A DNA stretch of 64,000 bases from Martelella sp. NC20 (GTDB lineage Bacteria > Pseudomonadota > Alphaproteobacteria > Rhizobiales > Rhizobiaceae): the NCBI RefSeq assembly GCF_013459645.1, contig NZ_CP054861.1, forward strand, positions 2,158,001 to 2,222,000, read 5' to 3'. Positions 26,373 to 34,754 of the stretch are shown here, piece by piece (the stretch's first letter is position 1; every line of letters begins with the position of its first letter). Under the pieces are notes generated by a model. It was not told the origin of the DNA. It made no database searches and saw only the letters and a program-made list of their open reading frames with translations. The position numbers and the translations under genes are program-made.

Positions 26373-26398
26373 GAGCCCGGCTGGCAACGGCCGGGCTC
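26373..26398 (+). terminator. Terminator-like hairpin after the DUF4167 gene
   Basis: GAGCCCGG (26373-26380) pairs with CCGGGCTC (26391-26398) around CTGGCAACGG, 30 bases after the stop codon. There is no T-run directly after it. A second copy of its core, CCCGGCTGGCAACGGCCGGG, at 26581-26600 is followed by CTTTTT. Confidence 0.65.
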
Positions 26399-26550
26399 AG
26401 TTTGTTGACAGACCTGTCCCCACACTCCGCGTCATCCTCGGGCTTGACCCGAGGATCCAGGGCCACACGATGTTCGCTTGCTAAAGAGTCTTCCTCCTCA
26501 AGGACTTGAGCAGGATGGATGCTCGGGTCAAGTCCGAGCATGACACGTTT
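26395..26550. repeat. Interspersed palindromic repeat, copy 2
   Basis: It opens with CAGTTTGTTGACAGACC, also found as CAGTTTGTTGACAAACC near 48717. Two dyads follow in opposite orientation: ATCCTCGGG at 26434-26442 with 26448-26456, and ATGCTCGG at 26519-26526 with 26534-26541. It is bounded by GTCATCC and GCATGAC. It lies exactly between two copies of the DUF4167 terminator core. Confidence 0.8.
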
Positions 26551-26580
26551 GGGGGCGGCTGACAGAGGCGACAACCTGCA

Positions 26581-26606
26581 CCCGGCTGGCAACGGCCGGG
26601 CTTTTT
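26581..26606 (+). terminator. Rho-independent terminator with T-run
   Basis: CCCGGC (26581-26586) pairs with GCCGGG (26595-26600) around TGGCAAC, immediately followed by CTTTTTG. It repeats the core of the hairpin at 26373-26398. Which of the two ends the DUF4167 transcript depends on whether the repeat between them is a later insertion. Confidence 0.8.
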
Positions 26607-26741
26607 GCTGCGTACCGGCCCGGCTGGAGCGGAGCCGCGTATCGTGGAATCGAAAGCGCCGACCCCTCGACCGGCTGTTGCGGATTTGCCAATCCTTTGC
26701 CTTTGTCTTATGACGCTCTCAAGTTTTTGCGGGGCGATTTC

Positions 26742-27380
26742 ATGGCATTGGTGATTGCAATCGACGGGCCGGCTGCGGCCGGCAAGGGGACGCTGGCACG
26801 AAAGCTCGCCGCTCATTACGGCCTGCCGCATCTCGATACCGGCCTTACCTATCGCGCCGCCGCCAAGGCCCTGCTCGATGCCGGCAAGCCGCTTGACGAC
26901 GAGGCGATCGCCGCGGAAATGGCGGGCGGGATCGATCTTGGCGGGCTCGACCGCGCGGTGCTTTCCGCCCACGCGATCGGCGAGGCGGCCTCGAAGATCG
27001 CTGCAATGCCTGCCGTGCGCGTGGCTCTCGTGGCCGCCCAGCGTCGGTTCGCCGAGGCCGGCAGCGGCGCGGTGCTGGACGGACGCGATATCGGCACGGT
27101 GGTCTGTCCGGACGCGACGGTAAAGCTCTATGTCGCCGCCGATGCCGAATTGCGGGCAAGGCGCCGCTATGACGAGATCGTCGCCTCAGGCGGGACTGCC
27201 GATTTTGCCGAGATTTTCGAGGATGTGAAGCGCCGCGACGCGCGCGATATGGGCCGCAAGGACAGTCCGCTGAAACCGGCTGACGATGCGCACTTGCTTG
27301 ATACGTCCAAAATGGGTATAGAGGCCGCGTTTCAGGCCGCGCGCGCGATTATCGACGCGCAGCTTGACCGGATTAACTGA
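26742..27380 (+). CDS. cmk: Cytidylate kinase
   Basis: A 212-residue CMP/dCMP kinase that supplies CDP for nucleotide synthesis. The P-loop is [18 protein letters not shown] at the N-terminus, [15 protein letters not shown] follows, and [15 protein letters not shown] marks the nucleotide-binding core, with RRRYDEI and [19 protein letters not shown] in the lid. A GGGG ribosome site precedes ATG 26742. It lies directly upstream of rpsA, the usual bacterial arrangement. Confidence 0.95.
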   Translation: MALVIAIDGPAAAGKGTLARKLAAHYGLPHLDTGLTYRAAAKALLDAGKPLDDEAIAAEMAGGIDLGGLDRAVLSAHAIGEAASKIAAMPAVRVALVAAQRRFAEAGSGAVLDGRDIGTVVCPDATVKLYVAADAELRARRRYDEIVASGGTADFAEIFEDVKRRDARDMGRKDSPLKPADDAHLLDTSKMGIEAAFQAARAIIDAQLDRIN

Positions 27381-27549
27381 AATGGGCGGGGTATCCCGCA
27401 TATTAAAAGGTTTTCAAAGCATCCGCGCGCCGGAATGCTCTTTGCCGAAAGGGAAAGAGGGGTGCTTTGGCAGTCTGATATCAACACCAGCCACCGGCGC
27501 ATGCGTGCCCGGCTTCCCGAACCGGAAGCGGCACGATCCAGGAGTTTTA

Positions 27550-29256
27550 ATGACTGCACAAACCCCCACGCGCGACGATTTCGCCGCAATGCTCGAAGAA
27601 TCCTTCGGCGCCAACAATGATCTGGCCGAAGGCTATGTTGCCAAGGGCATCGTTACGGCTATCGAAAAAGACATGGCCATCATCGATGTCGGTCTTAAGG
27701 TCGAAGGCCGCGTGCCGCTGAAGGAATTCGGCGCCAAGGGCAAGGACGGCGAACTGAAGCCGGGCGATGAAGTCGAAGTCTATGTCGAGCGTATCGAAAA
27801 CGCGCTGGGCGAAGCCGTTCTGTCGCGCGAAAAGGCACGCCGCGAGGAATCGTGGATCAAGCTCGAAGCCAAGTTCGAGGCCGGTGAGCGCGTTGAAGGC
27901 CTGATCTTCAACCAGGTCAAGGGCGGCTTCACGGTCGACCTCGACGGCGCGATTGCCTTCCTGCCGCGTTCGCAGGTCGATATCCGTCCGATCCGTGACG
28001 TGTCGCCGCTGATGCACACGCCGCAGCCGTTCGAAATCCTGAAGATGGACAAGCGCCGCGGCAACATCGTCGTTTCGCGCCGGACCGTTCTGGAAGAAAG
28101 CCGTGCGGAACAGCGTTCGGAAATCGTTCAGAACCTCGAAGAGGGCCAGGTTGTCGAGGGTGTCGTCAAGAACATCACCGATTACGGCGCGTTCGTGGAT
28201 CTCGGCGGCATCGACGGCCTGCTGCACGTCACCGACATGGCATGGCGTCGCGTCAACCACCCGACCGAGCTTCTGACCATCGGCCAGAACGTCAAGGTCC
28301 AGATCATCCGCATCAACCAGGAAACCCATCGTATTTCGCTGGGCATGAAGCAGCTTGAAGCTGACCCGTGGGATGGCATTTCGGCCAAGTATCCGGAAGG
28401 CAAGAAGATTTCTGGTACCGTCACGAACATCACCGATTACGGCGCGTTCGTCGAGCTGGAGCCGGGCATCGAAGGCCTGATCCATATCTCGGAAATGTCC
28501 TGGACCAAGAAGAACGTACACCCCGGCAAGATCCTGTCGACCACGCAGGACGTCGATGTCGTCGTTCTCGAAGTCGATCCGGCCAAGCGTCGTATTTCTC
28601 TCGGCCTCAAGCAGACGCTTGAAAATCCGTGGGAAGCCTTCTCCTTCTCCAATCCGTCCGGCACGGAAGTTGAAGGCGAGATCAAGAACAAGACCGAATT
28701 CGGCCTGTTCATCGGTCTCGAAGGCGATGTCGACGGCATGGTTCACCTGTCCGATCTCGACTGGAACCGTCCGGGCGAGCAGGTCATCGAGGAATACAAC
28801 AAGGGCGATATCGTCAAGGCTGTGGTTCTCGATGTTGATATCGAAAAGGAGCGTATCTCGCTCGGTATCAAGCAGCTCGGCAAGGACTCGCTGACGGAAG
28901 CTGCCGCTTCCGGCGATCTGCGCAAGGGTGCGGTGGTTTCCTGCGAAGTCATCGGCACCAATGACGGCGGCGTTGAAGTGAAGCTCGTCAACCATGACGA
29001 CATCACCGCCTTCATCCGCCGTGCGGACCTCGCCCGTGACCGTGACGATCAGCGCCCCGAGCGTTTTTCGGCCGGCCAGGTCTTCGATGCCCGCGTCACC
29101 AACTTCTCCAAGCGCGACCGCAAGGTCATGCTCTCCATCAAGGCGCTGGAAATCGCCGAGGAGAAGGAAGCCGTGGCACAGTTCGGTTCGTCCGACTCGG
29201 GCGCCTCGCTTGGCGATATTCTCGGTGCGGCTCTGAAAAACCGCGACGACCAGTAG
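27550..29256 (+). CDS. rpsA: 30S ribosomal protein S1
   Basis: A 568-residue ribosomal protein with six S1 RNA-binding domains; it helps recruit mRNA to the small subunit. Repeated cores are visible: VEGVVKNITDYGAFVDLGG, ISGTVTNITDYGAFVELEPG and VEGEIKNKTEFGLFIGLEG, each followed by a LHVTDMAW, IHISEMSW or VHLSDLDW segment. Codon use shifts to highly expressed preferences (more GTT, CGT and CTT codons than in neighbours). The frame is open upstream, but ATG 27550 gives the standard MTAQTPTRDDFAAML start, with GGAG upstream. A strong terminator follows. Confidence 0.97.
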   Translation: MTAQTPTRDDFAAMLEESFGANNDLAEGYVAKGIVTAIEKDMAIIDVGLKVEGRVPLKEFGAKGKDGELKPGDEVEVYVERIENALGEAVLSREKARREESWIKLEAKFEAGERVEGLIFNQVKGGFTVDLDGAIAFLPRSQVDIRPIRDVSPLMHTPQPFEILKMDKRRGNIVVSRRTVLEESRAEQRSEIVQNLEEGQVVEGVVKNITDYGAFVDLGGIDGLLHVTDMAWRRVNHPTELLTIGQNVKVQIIRINQETHRISLGMKQLEADPWDGISAKYPEGKKISGTVTNITDYGAFVELEPGIEGLIHISEMSWTKKNVHPGKILSTTQDVDVVVLEVDPAKRRISLGLKQTLENPWEAFSFSNPSGTEVEGEIKNKTEFGLFIGLEGDVDGMVHLSDLDWNRPGEQVIEEYNKGDIVKAVVLDVDIEKERISLGIKQLGKDSLTEAAASGDLRKGAVVSCEVIGTNDGGVEVKLVNHDDITAFIRRADLARDRDDQRPERFSAGQVFDARVTNFSKRDRKVMLSIKALEIAEEKEAVAQFGSSDSGASLGDILGAALKNRDDQ

Positions 29257-29281
29257 GCTTTTCTTGCCTCACGAATAGAAA

Positions 29282-29316
29282 AACCGCCGGGTGCAGCGCG
29301 CCCGGCGGTTTTTTTT
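29282..29316 (+). terminator. Rho-independent terminator of rpsA
   Basis: AACCGCCGGG (29282-29291) pairs with CCCGGCGGTT (29301-29310) and is followed by eight T residues. It lies 26 bases after the rpsA stop. The upstream A-run would also make it usable from the opposite strand. Confidence 0.95.
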
Positions 29317-29392
29317 GTTTGCGCCCGTCCGGCCTTCGTTCCCGATTTCAACCAGGCCATTCGCCGCCGCGGCCCGGTATCCGCAGGCTCAG

Positions 29393-30076
29393 TCAGGTCG
29401 CCGGTTTCTCGGCCTTGTCCTCCAGCCAGTATGCGTAGAACGCCAGCATGATGATGACCGGCGGCGCAAGGAAGCAGAACCGGCCGAACAGGCGGTATGC
29501 GAGGGCTGCGAGCGCGCAGCCGAGCGCGAACAGGAAAAGCGCGGGCACCAGCCGCTTCAGCCGGCGTTTCAGCGGCTTCCTGTCCGCCGTGCGTTCGAAA
29601 ATCAGGTCGGCAAGGTCCAGCATGATCTGCGTCGTCGTGCCCGTCATCAGCGTGGACGGCGGAAGATCGGGAAGATGCACCCGATGCACGGCGTTCTGTA
29701 TCGCCATCGCGACGACAAGGGTCATACCGATGATGATTTCGCCGGGACTGCTTGCTGCCAGGGACAGCAGGAATGCCAGTATGGCAGCCGCCAGGAACAG
29801 GGTGAACTGAAGGATCAGAAGCACCGGAACGACCCGGTGGTCATGCTTTCCAAGCCAGTGCGCGAAATAGCGCGCCGCCATTACCGAAACGCAGAACACC
29901 GGCAAGGCAAGCGCCTTTGCCAGGAGCCCGCCAGTGCCCGTCGCGATGGCAGCGCCCAGCGTCACGAAGTTGCCGGTGACATGGGCGGTGAAAAGCCCGT
30001 GCAGGGCAACGAAGCCCATCGTATCGACATAGCCCCCATTGAGGCTGAGAGCCGAGGCAAGCAGGGAACGCGACAT
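29393..30076 (-). CDS. DUF1275 (YoaK-like) membrane protein
   Basis: A 227-residue protein with about six membrane helices. The start LLASALSLNGGYVDTMGFV, the GLFTAHVTGNFVTLGAAIA motif and the later MAIQNAVHRVHLP and TTLMTGTTTQ-like segment (STLMTGTTTQIMLDLADL) are the hallmarks of DUF1275. The family is of unknown transport function. A GGAG ribosome site precedes ATG 30076; an upstream in-frame extension to 30151 lacks the family pattern. It is a single gene, convergent with rpsA. Confidence 0.88.
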   Translation of the reverse strand: MSRSLLASALSLNGGYVDTMGFVALHGLFTAHVTGNFVTLGAAIATGTGGLLAKALALPVFCVSVMAARYFAHWLGKHDHRVVPVLLILQFTLFLAAAILAFLLSLAASSPGEIIIGMTLVVAMAIQNAVHRVHLPDLPPSTLMTGTTTQIMLDLADLIFERTADRKPLKRRLKRLVPALFLFALGCALAALAYRLFGRFCFLAPPVIIMLAFYAYWLEDKAEKPAT

Positions 30077-30559
30077 ACACCATCTCCGCCCGGAACATGA
30101 CCTGTTCACGATGCGCCGATCCGTAACGGACGCATCGGCGGCGAACAGCAACCGCGCCTATGCGCGTCCAATCCGCGCGCTTGAACGCAAACACGTTAGC
30201 GGGGAAGCGTAAATAGATGGTTATGCTGATGCCGGCTGCAGAAAGGCCAGGCACGCCACGATCGTCTGTGTCGTGGAGATCATGCAACGACGCTGGATGG
30301 TCGGCGAGGCGATCATCCATGTGCTCGACGGGAGCAGCGTGACTACGATGGTCGAAAAGCCATGGGCCTTCGCGTCGTCCGACCAGGTCCGGTGGGTTTC
30401 GCAAATGGAACGAGATGCCCTCAATGCCGGCGCCACCCTGCAGGGTTTACGGGCAAGTTTATTTTATGCCCTGCCAAATTCAAACCGTACCCCAAAATAT
30501 GATCCGTCACCCCGCAGTGAAAGTCGCCCTTCATTGAGGGTTGGCATTCTGCTTCCTTC
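30077..30559. other. Spacer with a possible gene remnant
   Basis: No clear gene is present. On the plus strand, 30273-30480 reads MEIMQRRWMVGEAIIHVLDG and further coding-like residues with GC-rich third positions, then degrades into AT-rich sequence. It lacks a ribosome site and I recognise no family. It may be a remnant of a small protein gene. The stretch around 30500-30570 shows short GTCACCC/GATGACGGG repeats. Confidence 0.3.
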
Positions 30560-30770
30560 ACGTCGCAGATGACGGGAGGGGTGTCGAAGATGGATACACT
30601 ATCAGGATCTTGAGCATCAGCACCGCTGGAAATGGCGGACGCTCGCCCTTCGAGCCATCCGGACGTTAAGCGCCTTTGCCAGCGGCTTCTCGAACACAGA
30701 CCAAGGAATAACGCTGTTGAGCTTCTTCAAGGGGGGCCGACGGCACTCAGCCGCGCTTGGCGCTCATCCA
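30560..30770 (-). pseudogene. Decayed IS5-family transposase, N-terminal fragment
   Basis: The reverse strand contains two transposase-like blocks in different frames. One is PLKKLNSVIPWSVFEKPLAK (about 30739-30680). The other is DGSKGERPPFPAVLMLKILI (about 30662-30603), ending shortly after in PSSTPLPSSAT and a stop. These match the start of IS5-group transposases (LEKLNAVIDW...KGGRPPFDPVLMFKILIL). At least one frameshift and a truncation inactivate it. A short MSAKRG start near 30764 is in yet another frame. It sits 140 bases from tRNA-Phe, a common insertion neighbourhood. Confidence 0.75.
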
Positions 30771-30906
30771 AATCCCAAAAGCTTGTCTGAGCAACCCTCA
30801 TCGATTCCCCGCAAATCACGCGAGCCGCGTTGAACCAACGCTGTCCTACGCGGTGGGACAAAACCACCATCTAGCTAACGGAAAGACCATTATACTGATG
30901 AAAAAG

Positions 30907-30982
30907 TGGTGCCCAGACGCGGATTCGAACCACGGACACGCGGATTTTCAATCCGCTGCTCTACCAACTGAGCTATCTGGGC
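30907..30982 (-). tRNA. tRNA-Phe (GAA)
   Basis: On the minus strand a 76-base cloverleaf includes the CCA end. The acceptor stem GCCCAGA pairs with TCTGGGC. The D-arm is GCTCAGTTGGTAGAGC. The anticodon stem CGGAT/ATCCG encloses TGAAA, giving anticodon GAA. The T-arm contains GGTTCGAATCC. It is a single gene with no neighbouring tRNA. Confidence 0.97.
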
Positions 30983-31132
30983 CATCGCCCGGGAGGGCGA
31001 GGACAGGGCGGCAAGCGCCCTTAAGTGAGCGCGTTTATAGCATCTTGTTTTTTCAAGTCCAGCGGCAAAAAGTGGAATTTCCAAGAATTTTAACACGTAA
31101 AAGCAGCGCGCCGGAATTGACCGAGCGCGCCG

Positions 31133-31465
31133 TCAGCACGGATCTCGCTCGACGAAGCGGTCTGCGAGGCGGACAACCTCTCCAAGCCGGGGATTGCCGA
31201 GTTCATAGACCGTTTCATTGTTCTGCCGCCGCATGATAACCAGACCGGACTGGAGCAGCTTTGCGATCGAGGAGATCAGCGGTTTGAAAGCGAGGCCGGT
31301 CGCGTGGCTGAGTTCGATCAGCGTTCTGGAACCGGATTGAAGCGCCCTGGCAATAAGCAACCGGTGATCGAAGGCGAGGGCGGACAGGAGTTCGGCTGCG
31401 CCGAGAAGCTTTGCATCCGCTTCGCTCGACGTATTAAGGCGGATAACGACGCCAGTATTACCCAT
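31133..31465 (-). CDS. Small winged-helix (ArsR-like) DNA-binding protein
   Basis: A 110-residue protein. Residues 22-85 (GAAELLSALAFDHRLLIARA, IELSHATGLAFKPLISSIAKL, GLVIMRRQNNETVYEL) read as an ArsR-type winged helix: a helix-turn-helix followed by a beta-wing. There is no ArsR metal-binding CxC motif, so it is not an obvious metal sensor. The upstream region is AT-rich and its ribosome site is weak. It follows a small unrecognised ORF on the same strand. Target genes are unknown; the divergent sugar-phosphorylase gene is one possibility. Confidence 0.65.
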   Translation of the reverse strand: MGNTGVVIRLNTSSEADAKLLGAAELLSALAFDHRLLIARALQSGSRTLIELSHATGLAFKPLISSIAKLLQSGLVIMRRQNNETVYELGNPRLGEVVRLADRFVERDPC

Positions 31466-31498
31466 GTTATTGACCCATATTTTATTTTTAATTAAAAT

Positions 31499-31702
31499 CT
31501 AATTTAGTGACTTATTTTGCTCTATATATGTTGCATTTCCGTCTTCTAATGTATCGTTTTGTTGAGAAAAATCTAGTTGGGCCTGGGCATTTTTGTGATT
31601 TCTATCGAGGGTTGCTTTATGTGCGATTTCGAACGTCGTCAACTGCGGATTTTCATTGCCTGATTTTTCGACCGAGGCGCCTGTAATTCCCGGTTTCGAC
31701 AT
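31499..31702 (-). CDS. Possible small hydrophilic protein (67 aa), unrecognised
   Basis: From ATG 31702 the frame reads MSKPGITGASVEKSGNENPQ and continues to a Gln/Asn-rich end (QAQLDFSQQNDTLEDGNATY). The region has markedly lower GC than its surroundings and no good ribosome site. The stop lies 33 bases before the winged-helix gene. It could be a horizontally acquired small gene or non-coding. The frame is also open upstream to 31780. Confidence 0.3.
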   Translation of the reverse strand: MSKPGITGASVEKSGNENPQLTTFEIAHKATLDRNHKNAQAQLDFSQQNDTLEDGNATYIEQNKSLN

Positions 31703-31923
31703 GGTTACATGCAGGCGCGAGAACGTAAACGCGTCGGCGATCTCCACAGGGTGGCCGAATATAACAGTAATGCGGAGCAAATCGGGTCATGGCCGCGGAT
31801 CGACAGCTTGATTGTCGGTGATGCGGCGGTGCAGCAAATGCCGATCCCTATGTTGCAGTGCAATTCACAATTGCCAATCGAATGCGACGTGCTAACCTTG
31901 TCATCAGGGGAAAGCAGGTAAGC

Positions 31924-33702
31924 ATGACGACAATTTCAGAGACTTCGCAAAAGCCCATGGTTATCACCCGCCGGTTGCGGGAAAGCATCAGGCTCCATCT
32001 AGAAGACATCTATCCCGACCATGATTCCCGCGCGCTGACGCGGCAGGTCCTCGAGGCTTTCTGGAGTGACGGCGTTGTGCCGCGCAAACGGGGTCGCACC
32101 GCCGGCAACAATATGTGGAGCGCGGACAATACCTATGTCATCACCTACGGCAACTCGATCATCGACGGCGAGCACAAGCCGCTTTCCCTGCTGCAGGATT
32201 TCCTGACCGAAAACCTCAAGGGCGTGATCAAGGGCGTGCATATCCTGCCCTATTTCCCCTATACCTCCGATGACGGCTTCGCGATCACCGACTACCGGGT
32301 GGTGGACAGCGGGCTGGGCGGCTGGGAGGATATCGAGCGCATCAGCCGCGAATTCCGCCTGATGTCGGATCTGGTGCTGAACCACTGCTCCAGCCAGAGC
32401 AACTGGTTCAACGAATTCCGCATGGGCCATGAGCCCTACAAGAATTTCTTCTTTACCGCCTCGCCGGATGACGACCTCTCCGATGTCGTGCGTCCGCGCG
32501 CTCATCCATTGTTGCGCAAGGTCGAGACCGCCGACGGCGAAAAGCATGTCTGGTGCACGTTCAGCCACGATCAGGTCGATTTCGACTTCTCCAACCCGGA
32601 AGTGCTGCTCGAATTTCTGCGCATCATGCGGTTCCACATCAATCGCGGCGTGCGCACGATCAGGCTGGATGCCTGCGCCTTCATGTGGAAGGAGGTCGGC
32701 ACCTCGTGCATCCATCTGCCTGAGACCCACGAGATCATCCGGCTGATGCGCGTCCTTGCCGATTTCAGCGAGGAAAGCGTTGTCCTGATCACCGAGACCA
32801 ACGTGCCGAATGTCGAGAACCTCAGCTATTTCGGCAATCGCAACGAAGCACATATGATCTACAACTTTTCGGCGCCGCCATTGATCCTGCATGCGCTTTT
32901 GAACGGCACCTCGCAGTTTCTGAACGCCTGGCAGATGGCGATGCCGCCGGCGCAGATGGGCTGCGCCTATTTCAATTTCACCGCCTCCCATGATGGCATC
33001 GGCCTGCGCCCCGCCGAAAGCCTGCTCTCGGAAGAGGCGATTACCTCCATGGTGGACACCATCCAGCAGTTCGGCGGGCGCGTGTCGATGCGCCAGCTCT
33101 CCGACGGCACGATGCGGCCCTATGAGATGAATGTGTCGCTGTTCGACGCGCTGAAGGGCACGGTCAGGGGTGAGGACGAGCACAATATCGCCCGCTTCCT
33201 CTGCAGCCAGACCATCGCCATGGCGCTGGAGGGTATCCCGGCGTTCTACATCCACTCGCTGCTGGCCACCGGCAACGATCATGAAGGCGTCGAGAAATCC
33301 GGCCATAACCGCGCCATCAACCGCCACCGCTGGAATTACGAAAAACTGCAGGAGGCGCTGGCCGACGAGACCACGCAGCATGCCAAGGTCTTCAACGCGA
33401 TGTGCCGACTGATCGGCATCCGCACCCAGCAGCCGGCCTTCCATCCGAATGCGACGCAGTTCACGCTGCATCTCGGAGAGAAACTGTTCGGCTTCTGGCG
33501 CCAGAGCGTCGACCGTTCGCAAAGCGTGTTCGCGATCAACAACGTCACCGACGAGGCGCTGGAGATCCCCCCCATGTCGCTCAATCTCATCGGCGGCGAG
33601 AACTGGGTGGATCTGATCACCGGCGATGAGATCACCGCCGGCGGCAGCAAGATCTCCTTCGCGCCCTATCAGTGCCGATGGATTTCGAACAGGTTTCAGT
33701 AA
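31924..33702 (+). CDS. GH13 sugar phosphorylase (sucrose/glucosylglycerate phosphorylase type)
   Basis: A 592-residue alpha-amylase-family enzyme of the phosphorylase group (GH13_18). The TIM barrel shows VHILPYFPYTSDDGFAITDY, DLVLNHCSS, IRLDACAFMWKEVGT (nucleophile Asp), VVLITETNVPN (acid/base Glu) and FNFTASHDGIGLRP (transition-state Asp). Members split sucrose, glucosylglycerate or related glucosides with phosphate to glucose-1-phosphate. The length, and the absence here of a sugar ABC importer, fit the glucosylglycerate-type branch better than classical sucrose phosphorylase, but that is inference. ATG 31924 follows GGGGAAAGCAGGTAAGC, a plausible ribosome site. Confidence 0.88.
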   Translation: MTTISETSQKPMVITRRLRESIRLHLEDIYPDHDSRALTRQVLEAFWSDGVVPRKRGRTAGNNMWSADNTYVITYGNSIIDGEHKPLSLLQDFLTENLKGVIKGVHILPYFPYTSDDGFAITDYRVVDSGLGGWEDIERISREFRLMSDLVLNHCSSQSNWFNEFRMGHEPYKNFFFTASPDDDLSDVVRPRAHPLLRKVETADGEKHVWCTFSHDQVDFDFSNPEVLLEFLRIMRFHINRGVRTIRLDACAFMWKEVGTSCIHLPETHEIIRLMRVLADFSEESVVLITETNVPNVENLSYFGNRNEAHMIYNFSAPPLILHALLNGTSQFLNAWQMAMPPAQMGCAYFNFTASHDGIGLRPAESLLSEEAITSMVDTIQQFGGRVSMRQLSDGTMRPYEMNVSLFDALKGTVRGEDEHNIARFLCSQTIAMALEGIPAFYIHSLLATGNDHEGVEKSGHNRAINRHRWNYEKLQEALADETTQHAKVFNAMCRLIGIRTQQPAFHPNATQFTLHLGEKLFGFWRQSVDRSQSVFAINNVTDEALEIPPMSLNLIGGENWVDLITGDEITAGGSKISFAPYQCRWISNRFQ

Positions 33703-33851
33703 GGTCCCGCGTGTTTCAAGGCGGCCCCGCCGTTGCCGGCGCGCCTGACCGGGCGCTCATGTCGCAGCCTGCCGACAGATTTGCCTCTTGCGTCTGGGCC
33801 CATCAATCATCAACTTGAAATCACGCGTCGTTTTTTCGAGGAGACACGTTC

Positions 33852-34745
33852 ATGATACCGCCCTTGCCCTTCGAACCCGAACCCGGTCTGAAACCGGAGG
33901 TTCTCGGCTTTTTCGACAAGGCCACCAACACGATTTCCTATATTGTGAAGGACCCGGCTTCCGACGCCTGCGCGGTCATCGACAGCGTCATGGATTTCGA
34001 TCATGCGGCCGGCCGTATCACCTATGAAAGCGCAGACCGGCTGATCGGGACGATCCGCGACAATGGCTGGCGTCTGGAGTGGATCATCGAGACCCATGTT
34101 CACGCCGACCATCTGTCCGGCGCGCCCTATATCCAGCAGCAACTCGGCGGCAAGCTCGGCATCGGCGAGAACATCATCATCGTGCAGGATACGTTCGGCA
34201 AGGTTTTCAACGAGGGAACCGAATTCCAGCGCGACGGCTCCCAGTTCGACCGGCTGTTTGCAGATGGCGACAGCTATCGGATCGGGACGATGACGGCCCA
34301 TGTCATGCACACGCCCGGCCATACGCCGGCCTGCATGACCCATGTGATCGGCGATGCCGCTTTCGTCGGCGATACGCTGTTCATGCCGGATGGTGGTTCG
34401 GCGCGGGCCGATTTCCCCGGCGGCGATGCGCGCGTGCTCTACCGTTCCAGTAAGCGGGTGCTGCGACTGCCCGAGGAAACCCGGCTGTTCATCTGCCATG
34501 ATTACGGGCCGAACGGCCGCGACATCGCCTGGGAAACCACGGTCGGCTCGGAGCGCCAGCACAACATCCATCTCAAAGACGGCGTCAGCGAGGATGAATT
34601 CGTGAAGATGCGGGAGACGCGTGATGCAACGCTTTCCATGCCCAGGCTGATCCTGCCCTCGCTGCAGGTCAACATGCGCGCGGGCGAAATACCGAAGGAT
34701 AGCGACGGCCGGCCGATGCTGAAACTACCGATCAACGCCCTTTGA
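33852..34745 (+). CDS. MBL-fold metallohydrolase (persulfide-dioxygenase/Blh-like)
   Basis: A 297-residue metallo-beta-lactamase-fold protein. The metal motif ETHVHADHLSG (HxHxDH) is near residue 80. The second ligand His is in VMHTPGHTP, the Asp in AFVGDTLFMPDGG, and the last His in IFICHDYGP. The overall pattern, including GFFDKATNTISYIVKDP at the start, is that of ETHE1/Blh enzymes, which oxidise glutathione persulfide or act in hydrogen-sulfide handling. GGAG lies before the ATG. It stands alone, convergent with the ThiF-like gene. Confidence 0.88.
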   Translation: MIPPLPFEPEPGLKPEVLGFFDKATNTISYIVKDPASDACAVIDSVMDFDHAAGRITYESADRLIGTIRDNGWRLEWIIETHVHADHLSGAPYIQQQLGGKLGIGENIIIVQDTFGKVFNEGTEFQRDGSQFDRLFADGDSYRIGTMTAHVMHTPGHTPACMTHVIGDAAFVGDTLFMPDGGSARADFPGGDARVLYRSSKRVLRLPEETRLFICHDYGPNGRDIAWETTVGSERQHNIHLKDGVSEDEFVKMRETRDATLSMPRLILPSLQVNMRAGEIPKDSDGRPMLKLPINAL

Positions 34746-34754
34746 TATCGCCGT

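Noticed and set aside
27547..28995. 482-residue antisense frame opposite rpsA
   Set aside because: The plus strand encodes ribosomal protein S1; the antisense frame has no family pattern.
30221..30436. 71-residue minus-strand frame in the DUF1275-tRNA spacer
   Set aside because: No ribosome site or recognisable family; at best a remnant lies on the plus strand of the same stretch.
30757..31236. Plus-strand frame of 159 residues across tRNA-Phe
   Set aside because: It reads through the tRNA gene in antisense and resembles no protein family.
31999..33522. 507-residue antisense frame opposite the GH13 gene
   Set aside because: It is an antisense frame of a high-GC gene; the plus strand has clear catalytic motifs.
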